Origin: an uncultured Oscillospiraceae bacterium
GTDB taxonomy: Bacteria; Bacillota; Clostridia; Oscillospirales; Oscillospiraceae
Direction: 5' to 3'
Assembly (NCBI GenBank): GCA_910587255.1
Contig: CAJUKT010000005.1
Span: 8,135 to 72,134 of the forward strand
Length of the DNA stretch: 64,000 nucleotides
The stretch's first letter is position 1. Every line of letters starts with the position of its first letter. Position numbers and translations under genes: made by a program. Below the pieces are notes generated by a model. That model was not told the origin of the DNA. It did not search any database and saw nothing but the letters and a program-made list of their open reading frames with translations. Below are positions 58,078 to 64,000 of the stretch, piece by piece.

Positions 58078-58437
58078 ATGATTAACCGTCCCAATACAAA
58101 GGCTCAGCGCCTGCACCGTCATAAGCGCGTTCGCGGCAAGGTGTCCGGCACCCCCGAGCGTCCCCGCCTGAACGTGTTCCGCAGCGAGACCAACATCTAT
58201 GCCCAGATCATCGACGATACCAAGGGCATCACCCTGGTCTCCGCTTCTTCCCAGGAGAAGGGCTTCGAGGGCCCCGGCAGCAATTGTGAGGCCGCCAAGA
58301 AGGTGGGCGAGGCCGTCGCCCAGCGCGCCCGCGACAAGGGCATCGAGGCTGTGGTGTTCGACCGCGGCGGCTACCTGTACCATGGCCGCGTGAAGGCTCT
58401 GGCCGAGGGCGCCCGCGAGGGCGGCCTGCAGTTCTAA
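58078..58437 (+). CDS. rplR: 50S ribosomal protein L18
   Basis: A 119-residue L18 (HKRVRGKVSGTPERPRLNVF, QIIDDTKGITLVSASSQEKG, DRGGYLYHGRVKALAEGARE). It binds 5S rRNA. The ATG at 58078 is chosen because aaggagg lies 10 bp upstream; a GTG three codons earlier would be only one base from that site. Confidence 0.98.
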   Translation: MINRPNTKAQRLHRHKRVRGKVSGTPERPRLNVFRSETNIYAQIIDDTKGITLVSASSQEKGFEGPGSNCEAAKKVGEAVAQRARDKGIEAVVFDRGGYLYHGRVKALAEGAREGGLQF

Positions 58438-58454
58438 GGGAGGAGGAAAAAAGA

Positions 58455-58955
58455 ATGGCTCGTTTTGAAAGAGAACCCAAAGAGTTCGTGGAGAAGGTCG
58501 TGTACCTGAACCGCGTTTCCAAGACCGTCAAGGGCGGCCGCGTGGCCAAGTTCTCCGCCCTGGTCGTCATCGGCGACGAAAAGGGTAAGGTGGGCTACGG
58601 CCTGGGCAAGGCCGCCGAAGTGGCCGAGGCCATCCGCAAGGGGATTGAGGACGCCAAGAAGAACATGGTGAAGATCACCCTGTCCGGCACCACCATCCCC
58701 CACGAGGTCATCGGCGAGTTCGGCGCAGGCCGCGTCCTCCTCAAGCCCGCCAGCAAGGGTACCGGCATCATTGCCGGCGGCCCCGTGCGCGCCGTCATGG
58801 AGGCCGCGGGCGTGTCCGACATCCGCGCCAAGTGCCTGCGCACCAACAACCCCCAGAACGTGGTGGCCGCCACCATGGCGGGGCTCAAGTCCCTGCGCAG
58901 CCCCGCCGAAGTCGCGCGCATCCGCGGCAAGAGCGTGGAAGAGATCTTAGGTTAA
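58455..58955 (+). CDS. rpsE: 30S ribosomal protein S5
   Basis: A 166-residue S5 (VVYLNRVSKTVKGGRVAKFS, KVGYGLGKAAEVAEAIRKGI, GTGIIAGGPVRAVMEAAGVS). It acts in decoding accuracy and as part of the mRNA helicase site. gggaggagg precedes the ATG. Confidence 0.99.
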   Translation: MARFEREPKEFVEKVVYLNRVSKTVKGGRVAKFSALVVIGDEKGKVGYGLGKAAEVAEAIRKGIEDAKKNMVKITLSGTTIPHEVIGEFGAGRVLLKPASKGTGIIAGGPVRAVMEAAGVSDIRAKCLRTNNPQNVVAATMAGLKSLRSPAEVARIRGKSVEEILG

Positions 58956-58969
58956 GGAGGCTGGCGACA

Positions 58970-59155
58970 ATGGCTAAAACCATCAACATCAAGCTCGTCA
59001 AGAGCCTGAACGGCCGTCTGGCCAAGCATAAGGCCACCGCCGAGGCCCTGGGCCTGCGCAAGATCGGCGACACCACCGTGCAGCCCGACAACGAGGCTAC
59101 CCGGGGCAAGATCGCCCACATCGGTTACCTGCTCCAGGTGACCGAGAACGCCTAA
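58970..59155 (+). CDS. rpmD: 50S ribosomal protein L30
   Basis: A 61-residue L30 (INIKLVKSLNGRLAKHKATA, LGLRKIGDTTVQPDNEATRG). taaggaggct lies 8 bp before the ATG at 58970; the frame is open further upstream inside rpsE. The next gene's ribosome site begins at the stop codon. Confidence 0.98.
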   Translation: MAKTINIKLVKSLNGRLAKHKATAEALGLRKIGDTTVQPDNEATRGKIAHIGYLLQVTENA

Positions 59156-59169
59156 TGGAGGTGCTGACC

Positions 59170-59610
59170 ATGAATCTGCATGAACTGTCTCCCGCCCCCG
59201 GCTCCACCCAGGTGGGCAAGCGCAAGGGGCGCGGCCCCGGCTCCGGCAACGGCAAGACCGCCGGGCGCGGCCACAAGGGCCAGTGGGCCCGCAGCGGCGG
59301 CGGCGTCCGCATCGGGTTTGAAGGCGGCCAGATGCCTCTGGCCCGCCGCCTGCCCAAGCGGGGCTTCAACAACATTTTCGCCAAGCGGCTGGAGGCCATC
59401 AACGTCTCCGCCCTGAACAAGTTTGAGGACGGCGCCGTGGTCAATGTTTGCGACCTGCTGGAAAAGGGTATCATTTCCAAGTGCGAGTATGGCGTCAAGA
59501 TCCTGGGCAACGGGGAACTGACCAAGAAGCTCACCGTTCGGGCTTCCGCGTTCTCCGCCTCTGCCAAAGAGAAGATCGAAAAGGCGGGCGGCACGGCGGA
59601 GGTGATCTGA
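59170..59610 (+). CDS. rplO: 50S ribosomal protein L15
   Basis: A 146-residue L15 (NLHELSPAPGSTQVGKRKGR, GHKGQWARSGGGVRIGFEGG, PLARRLPKRGFNN). The start at 59170 has ggaggt 7 bp upstream; an ATG at 59155 that overlaps the rpmD stop would put that site inside the coding sequence. secY follows after 1 bp. Confidence 0.98.
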   Translation: MNLHELSPAPGSTQVGKRKGRGPGSGNGKTAGRGHKGQWARSGGGVRIGFEGGQMPLARRLPKRGFNNIFAKRLEAINVSALNKFEDGAVVNVCDLLEKGIISKCEYGVKILGNGELTKKLTVRASAFSASAKEKIEKAGGTAEVI

Positions 59611-59611
59611 G

Positions 59612-60958
59612 ATGATTCAGACCATGCGCAACGCCTGGAAGGTGCCAGAGCTGCGGGGTAAGCTGCTGTTTACCGTGTTCGCGCTGCTCATCTTCCGGCT
59701 TGGCTCCGCCGTCCCGGTGCCCTTCATCAACGTGGATATGCTTAGCGACTATATGACGGCCCAGTCCGCCAGCATCTTTGGCCTGCTCAACGTGATGAGC
59801 GGCGACGCCTTTGCCCAGGCCACGGTGTTCGCGCTGTCCATCCAGCCCTATATCAACAGCTCCATCATCATTCAGCTGCTGACCATCGCCATCCCCGCTC
59901 TGGAGCGCCTCCAGAAGGAGGGCGGCGAGGAGGGCAAGAAGAAGCTGGCCGCCATCACCCGGTACGCCACCGTGGGCATCGCGCTGATCCAGGCTTTCGG
60001 CTTCTACACCATGCTCCGGGTGGGCTCCGGCGGCACCAGCTTCCTGTCCACCACCGGCATCTGGCCCGCCTTCGTCATCATTGCCGCCTTTGTGGCCGGC
60101 TCCGCCTTCCTGATGTGGCTGGGCGAGCAGATCACTGAGTTCGGCATCGGAAACGGCATTTCCATCATCCTGTTTGCCGGCATCGTGGCCCGCGGGCCCA
60201 GCATGGTGGGCAGCATGATTGACGGCGTGAGGGGCTGGATCGCCAAGTCCGACCCCGCCGCTTCCCTGGTGCTCCACCCCGCGTTCATTCTGCTCATCGT
60301 GGCCGGTATGCTGCTGCTGGTGGCCTTCATCGTGTTCATGGACAACTCCGAGCGGCGCATCCCCGTGCAGTACGCCAAGCGGGTGGTGGGCCGGAAGATG
60401 TACGGCGGCCAGTCCAGCCATCTGCCCATCAAGGTGAATATGTCCGGCGTCCTGCCCATCATCTTCGCCCAGTCCATCGCGTCCATCCCCGCCACCATCG
60501 GCATGTTTGTGCCCTCTGCGCAGACCCCCGGCAGCGGCTGGTATACCTTCCTGCAGGTTTTCGACTCCCGGGGCTGGGTGTACTGCATCGTGTATTTCCT
60601 GCTGATCGTTTTCTTCAGCTATTTCTACAACACCATTCAGTTCAATCCCATTGAGGTGTCCAACAACCTGAAGAAGAACGGCGGGTTCGTCCCCGGCTTC
60701 CGTCCGGGCAAGCCCACCAGCGATTTCCTCAGCAAGGTGGTGTCCCGCATCACCATGTTCGGCGCGCTCTATCTGGCTGTGGTGGCCCTGCTGCCCACCA
60801 TCGTCGGCAACATTATGCTGCTGGCGGGGAGCAGTGCCGGCCGGAGCCTGGCCATCGGCGGCACCTCCGTCATCATCGTGGTGGGCGTGGCGCTGGAGAC
60901 CGTCAAGGCGCTGGAGGCCCAGCTCATGATGCGCCACTACAAGGGCTTCCTTGAGTGA
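59612..60958 (+). CDS. secY: preprotein translocase subunit SecY
   Basis: A 448-residue protein with ten helices forming the Sec channel in the plasma membrane. Recognisable parts: VPVPFINVDML, the plug region near FGLLNVMSG, SIQPYINSSIIIQLLTIA, GIGNGISIILFAGIVARGP and RRIPVQYAKRVVGRKMYGG (cytosolic loop). It sits as usual between rplO and adk. The start is 1 bp after the rplO stop with ggcggaggtg upstream. Confidence 0.99.
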   Translation: MIQTMRNAWKVPELRGKLLFTVFALLIFRLGSAVPVPFINVDMLSDYMTAQSASIFGLLNVMSGDAFAQATVFALSIQPYINSSIIIQLLTIAIPALERLQKEGGEEGKKKLAAITRYATVGIALIQAFGFYTMLRVGSGGTSFLSTTGIWPAFVIIAAFVAGSAFLMWLGEQITEFGIGNGISIILFAGIVARGPSMVGSMIDGVRGWIAKSDPAASLVLHPAFILLIVAGMLLLVAFIVFMDNSERRIPVQYAKRVVGRKMYGGQSSHLPIKVNMSGVLPIIFAQSIASIPATIGMFVPSAQTPGSGWYTFLQVFDSRGWVYCIVYFLLIVFFSYFYNTIQFNPIEVSNNLKKNGGFVPGFRPGKPTSDFLSKVVSRITMFGALYLAVVALLPTIVGNIMLLAGSSAGRSLAIGGTSVIIVVGVALETVKALEAQLMMRHYKGFLE

Positions 60959-60974
60959 GCGTTGAGGTAAGGCT

Positions 60975-61607
60975 ATGAAGCTCATCATGTTCGGCGCCCC
61001 CGGCGCCGGTAAGGGAACCCAGGCCGCCATCCTTGGCGAGCGGCTGGACGTGCCCACCATTTCCACAGGCAACATCCTGCGGGCTGCCGTGAAAAACGGC
61101 ACGCCCGTGGGACTCCAGGCCCGAAGCTACATGGACGCGGGCAAGCTGGTCCCGGACCAGGTGATCATCGGCATCATCGCCGAGCGCCTGGCCGAGCCGG
61201 ACTGCCAAAAGGGCTACATCCTGGACGGGGTGCCCCGCACCATCGCCCAGGCCGAGGCCCTGGAGGAGGCCGGTATTCAGTTCGACTGCGTGCTGGACAT
61301 TGAGGTTCCCGACCAGGAGATTCTCCATCGGATGATCGGGCGGCGGTCCTGCCCCATCTGCGGGGCCACCTATCACCTGGAAGCCGCCCCTCCGAAGGTG
61401 GAGGGCAAGTGCGACCACTGCGGCAACACCCTGACCCAGCGGGAGGACGACAAGCACGAGACGGTGATCAGCCGCCTGTCCACCTACCACGCCCAGACCG
61501 AGCCGCTGAAAAAGTTCTATGCGGACCGGGGAATCCTCAAAGTGGTGGCGTTTCAGCCCAGCATTGAGGCGACCACCCAGGCGATCGCCGGAATTCTGGG
61601 GATCTGA
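60975..61607 (+). CDS. adk: adenylate kinase, zinc-lid type
   Basis: A 210-residue enzyme converting AMP and ATP to two ADP. P-loop GAPGAGKGTQ, AMP-binding STGNILRAAV, and a LID with four Cys (CPICGATYHLE and CDHCGNTL), typical of Gram-positive zinc-binding forms. gaggtaagg lies upstream of the ATG, and map follows after 3 bp. Confidence 0.98.
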   Translation: MKLIMFGAPGAGKGTQAAILGERLDVPTISTGNILRAAVKNGTPVGLQARSYMDAGKLVPDQVIIGIIAERLAEPDCQKGYILDGVPRTIAQAEALEEAGIQFDCVLDIEVPDQEILHRMIGRRSCPICGATYHLEAAPPKVEGKCDHCGNTLTQREDDKHETVISRLSTYHAQTEPLKKFYADRGILKVVAFQPSIEATTQAIAGILGI

Positions 61608-61610
61608 GAG

Positions 61611-62384
61611 ATGGAGCTCATCACTTTGAAGTCCCCCCGGGAGCAGGACGCCATGCGCAGGGCCGGACGGATCACCGCCCAGGCCCGGGCGCTGGCGGGC
61701 AGTATGGTCCGCCCCGGCGTCACCACCAAGGAGATCGACGACGCGGTGCGCAGATTCATCCGCGGCAAAGGCGGCCAGCCCTCCTTTTTGGGGTATGGAG
61801 GCTTTTCCGGGTCCGCCTGCATCTCGGTAAACGAGGTGGTCATCCACGGCGTCCCCTCCCGGCACATCGTACTGAAGGAAGGGGACATTGTGAGCATCGA
61901 CGTGGGGGCGGTTATCGACGGCTTCCATGGCGACTGCGCCGCCACCTATCCCTGCGGCGCCATCTCAGACGAGGCCCAGCGGCTGATCGACGTCACCCGG
62001 CAGAGCTTCTGGGAGGCTTACGAGAAGGCCGCGCCGGGGAACCGGGTGTCCGACATCTCCCACGCCGTCCAGGCATATGTGGAGAAGCACGGCTATTCGG
62101 TGGTCCGGGACTTTGTGGGCCATGGTGTGGGCGCCAAGCTCCACGAGGCCCCGGAAGTACCCAATTTCGGCCCCGCCGGCCATGGCGCCCGGCTTCAGCC
62201 GGGTATGGCCATCGCGGTGGAGCCCATGGTGTGCGCCGGGGACTGGCACGTGAAGGTGCTCCGGGACGGCTGGACCACCGTGACGGTGGACGGCTCCCTG
62301 GCGGCCCACTATGAGAACACCATCCTCATCACCGAGGAGGGGCCCGAGATCACCACTGTCACCGAGGACGGGGCCTATGTTTGA
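61611..62384 (+). CDS. map: methionine aminopeptidase, type I
   Basis: A 257-residue metalloprotease removing N-terminal Met. Metal ligands are visible: the two Asp in SIDVGAVIDGFHGDC, His in VGHGVGAKLHE, Glu in AVEPMV and Glu in the closing ITEEGPEI. No SH3-binding or zinc-finger N-terminal extension. It starts 3 bp after adk and overlaps the KOW gene by 8 bp. Confidence 0.98.
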   Translation: MELITLKSPREQDAMRRAGRITAQARALAGSMVRPGVTTKEIDDAVRRFIRGKGGQPSFLGYGGFSGSACISVNEVVIHGVPSRHIVLKEGDIVSIDVGAVIDGFHGDCAATYPCGAISDEAQRLIDVTRQSFWEAYEKAAPGNRVSDISHAVQAYVEKHGYSVVRDFVGHGVGAKLHEAPEVPNFGPAGHGARLQPGMAIAVEPMVCAGDWHVKVLRDGWTTVTVDGSLAAHYENTILITEEGPEITTVTEDGAYV

Positions 62385-62658
62385 CTACACAGGCCGGATC
62401 GTCCGGGCAGCCGCAGGACGGGATAAGGGCGGGCTGCTATGCGTGGTAGGCGTAGACCAGGAGGGACAGCGCCTGCTGCTGGCAGACGGCAAGCGGCGCA
62501 AATACGCCCGGCCCAAGGCCAAAAAGCTGGGGCACGTGGAGATGCTCGCCGATGGGTTCCGCCATCCCGCTATTCAAAAGCTGAAGCAGGGCGAGACCCT
62601 GTCCGACCGAGAATTGAGAAGGGCGCTGGCCGCCTTCCGAGATCAACTGGAGGTATGA
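62377..62658 (+). CDS. KOW-domain RNA-binding protein (L14e-like)
   Basis: A 93-residue protein with an N-terminal KOW-type barrel (YTGRIVRAAAGRDKGGLLCVV, LLLADGKRRKYARPKAKKLGH) and a helical C-terminus. Such proteins, resembling L14e/L27e, are usually found between map and infA in clostridia and probably bind rRNA. The ATG at 62377 overlaps the end of map, giving coupled translation. Its precise role is not known. Confidence 0.88.
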   Translation: MFDYTGRIVRAAAGRDKGGLLCVVGVDQEGQRLLLADGKRRKYARPKAKKLGHVEMLADGFRHPAIQKLKQGETLSDRELRRALAAFRDQLEV

Positions 62659-62662
62659 CGCT

Positions 62663-62881
62663 TTGGCAAAAGACGACATGATCGAGTTGGAGGGCGTCGT
62701 CACCGAGGCCCTGCCTAACACCACATTTAATGTGGACATTGGAAATGGACACATTATTCTGGCACACATTTCCGGGAAGCTGCGGATGAACTTTATTCGC
62801 ATCCTGCCCGGCGACAAGGTTACGGTTCAGATGTCGCCCTACGACCTGACCCGGGGCCGCATTACCTGGCGTTCCAAGTAA
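62663..62881 (+). CDS. infA: translation initiation factor IF-1
   Basis: A 72-residue OB-fold factor (DDMIELEGVVTEALPNTTFN, GHIILAHISGKLRMNFIRIL, GDKVTVQMSPYDLTRGRITW). It blocks the A site during initiation. The start is a TTG at 62663 with ctggaggta upstream, 4 bp after the KOW gene. Confidence 0.98.
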   Translation: MAKDDMIELEGVVTEALPNTTFNVDIGNGHIILAHISGKLRMNFIRILPGDKVTVQMSPYDLTRGRITWRSK

Positions 62882-62885
62882 ACAA

Positions 62886-63017
62886 GAAGTGCGGAGCCGT
62901 CGTGAGCAGCGGGCGAAGACCGAAGTGGAGCAAAAGCGGGAGGCCCCAAAGGGCCGGACAGCTTTTGCGGAATCGGAGGGCTTAGAACCGCGTCGCGAAC
63001 AGGCGAAGTATGACAAC
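62886..63017 (+). repeat. dispersed repeat family 2, copy R8
   Basis: Begins 4 bp after the infA stop. 62895-62911 equals the first 17 bases of the R1 core; a gagcaaaagcggg / agcttttgcgg hairpin follows, then the closing cgaacaggcgaagtatgacaac. Confidence 0.78.
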
Positions 63018-63109
63018 TATCAACGACCGAGTTTGGAACAAGCTTTTCCCTCAAGGGGCCTTGCCTCCGAAAGGGACCGTGAAATTCCCCCTCCCACCGC
63101 AGGCCGCCC

Positions 63110-63320
63110 CCAACCCCGAGCCCAGCGAAGCGGGTCGCGGTTGGAGAGGAGGAGCAGCGGAATGAGCGAGCTTTCCCAGTATGGGGCCCCAAAAAGCTGG
63201 TCTATCGCTTTTGGGGAGAGGAGGAGCAAGGAAACGTAATGGGGAAGCCCCGAAGGGGAGTTCCCATGAAGTGGACTTTGCTCCGACGAAGCGAGGGATA
63301 TGGAGCTTGCTCCGACGAGG
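63110..63320 (+). repeat. dispersed repeat family 2, copy R8b
   Basis: It contains 63120-63135, identical to R7, and the ggggccccaaaaagc / gcttttggggagaggag module of R3/R4. With R8 it fills the 472-bp infA-rpmJ spacer; 63018-63109 shows nothing recognisable. Confidence 0.7.
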
Positions 63321-63353
63321 GGCCATCAAGGCATTAACAGGAGGTTAAACGAT

Positions 63354-63467
63354 ATGAAAGTCAGACCGTCTGTCAAGCCCATGTGCGAGAAGTGCAAGAT
63401 CATCAAGCGCAAGGGCAGGGTCATGGTCATTTGCGAAAACCCCAAGCACAAGCAGAGACAAGGTTAA
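63354..63467 (+). CDS. rpmJ: 50S ribosomal protein L36
   Basis: A 37-residue L36 (MKVRPSVKPMCEKCKIIKRK, then GRVMVICENPKHKQRQG). Cys11, Cys14, Cys27 and His32 make the zinc site, so this is the zinc form. acaggaggtt precedes the ATG. It is separated from infA by repeat DNA and precedes rpsM by 16 bp. Confidence 0.98.
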   Translation: MKVRPSVKPMCEKCKIIKRKGRVMVICENPKHKQRQG

Positions 63468-63483
63468 AGGAGGGGCATAGAGT

Positions 63484-63852
63484 ATGGCACGTATTGCCGG
63501 CATTGATCTGCCGAAGGAAAAGCGAGTCGAGATCGGACTCACCTATATTTATGGCATTGGCCGCACCAGCGCGAGCAAGATCCTCAAGGAGGCGGGCATC
63601 AACCCCGACACCCGGGTGAAGGATCTGACCGACGCGGAGGAGGCTAAGCTGCGTGAGATCATCAGCCACGAGTACACCGTGGAAGGCGACCTCCGCCGCA
63701 ATGTGGCGATGGATATCAAGCGCCTGACCGAGATCGGCTGCTACCGTGGCATCCGCCATCGCAAGGGCCTCCCCGTCCGCGGGCAGCGCTCCAAGACCAA
63801 CGCCCGCACCCGCAAGGGTCCCAAGCGCACCGTCGCCAACAAGAAGAAGTAA
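63484..63852 (+). CDS. rpsM: 30S ribosomal protein S13
   Basis: A 122-residue S13 (RIAGIDLPKEKRVEIGLTYI, YGIGRTSASKILKEAGINPD, RGIRHRKGLPVRGQRSKTNA). It lies in the 30S head and contacts the P-site tRNA. aaaggagggg precedes the ATG at 63484. Confidence 0.99.
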   Translation: MARIAGIDLPKEKRVEIGLTYIYGIGRTSASKILKEAGINPDTRVKDLTDAEEAKLREIISHEYTVEGDLRRNVAMDIKRLTEIGCYRGIRHRKGLPVRGQRSKTNARTRKGPKRTVANKKK

Positions 63853-63868
63853 GGAGGGATAAGTTCAC

Positions 63869-64000
63869 ATGGCTGCTAACAAAAAAGTTATCAAGCGCCG
63901 CCGCGAGCGGAAAAACGTAGAGAAGGGTCAGGTGCATATCCGCTCCTCCTTCAACAACACCATGATCACCGTCACCGACATGCAGGGCAACGCCCTGTCC
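63869..64000 (+). CDS. rpsK: 30S ribosomal protein S11 (3' partial)
   Basis: The first 44 residues are in the window (AANKKVIKRRRERKNVEKGQ, VHIRSSFNNTMITVTDMQGN), matching S11; the rest lies beyond base 64000. aaggagggat precedes the ATG. Its place after rpsM is the normal alpha-operon order, with rpsD and rpoA expected next. Confidence 0.97.
   Translation, partial: MAANKKVIKRRRERKNVEKGQVHIRSSFNNTMITVTDMQGNALS

Noticed and set aside
26686..63320. CRISPR array made of the family 2 repeats
   Set aside because: The copies are kilobases apart, of uneven length and in both orientations, with no spacers and no cas genes.

Overview
The window is GC-rich Gram-positive (Firmicutes) chromosome, most likely from an endospore-forming clostridium of the Oscillospiraceae (Flavonifractor/Lawsonibacter-like). 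The evidence is the S10-spc-alpha ribosomal gene order with a zinc-type S14, a T-box leader, sigma-A promoters with strict 17-bp spacers, a SpoIID-type protein, Spo0A-box-like sites and lipoprotein-anchored ABC sugar binders. The genus is an inference from overall character, not a database result.

Layout. Positions 1-2011 hold the end of an SLH-flavodoxin-cyclophilin-like fusion and a CMD-cupin protein. Positions 2090-11545 are a sialic-acid-like catabolic locus: SGNH esterase, DUF624 membrane protein, AGE-type 2-epimerase, ABC binding lipoprotein and two permeases, YhcH-family protein, N-acetylneuraminate-lyase-like aldolase and DUF2264 protein. Positions 11666-19900 look like a glycerophosphodiester or glycerol-phosphate locus: a minus-strand GDPD-DUF624-unknown operon divergent from a UgpB-like binding protein, two permeases, a PHP phosphoesterase and a lipoprotein. 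Neither ABC set has its own ATPase. Positions 19960-24977 hold tandem MgtC genes, the trans-translation pair ssrA (tmRNA) and smpB with a cyclophilin between them, glutamate racemase and a DUF1934 protein.

Positions 24990-31511 hold a MATE transporter and the str operon (L7Ae-like, rpsL, rpsG, fusA, tuf). Positions 31546-49180 are mixed housekeeping: azlCD, a lipid kinase, an LTA-synthase-like sulfatase, a SpoIID-like protein, citrate synthase, a consensus parS centromere site, a BlaR/BlaI pair with its operator, a T-box-controlled cysE-cysS operon, a pseudo-histidine-kinase gene with three phased Spo0A-box-like repeats, a lone tyrosine recombinase and proS. From 49358 to the end runs the S10-spc-alpha ribosomal protein cluster, with secY, adk, map, a KOW protein, infA, rpmJ, rpsM and the start of rpsK.

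The most unusual feature is a dispersed repeat family with a 24-nt core that is identical at three loci. It sits in the gaps of the ribosomal and neighbouring operons, opening spacers of 130-470 bp where such operons are normally compact. It also appears to have supplied new C-terminal tails to three proteins (L7Ae-like, CysE and the lipid kinase). A second family of small hairpin elements with terminal inverted repeats (agaa-ctg type) is scattered between genes.
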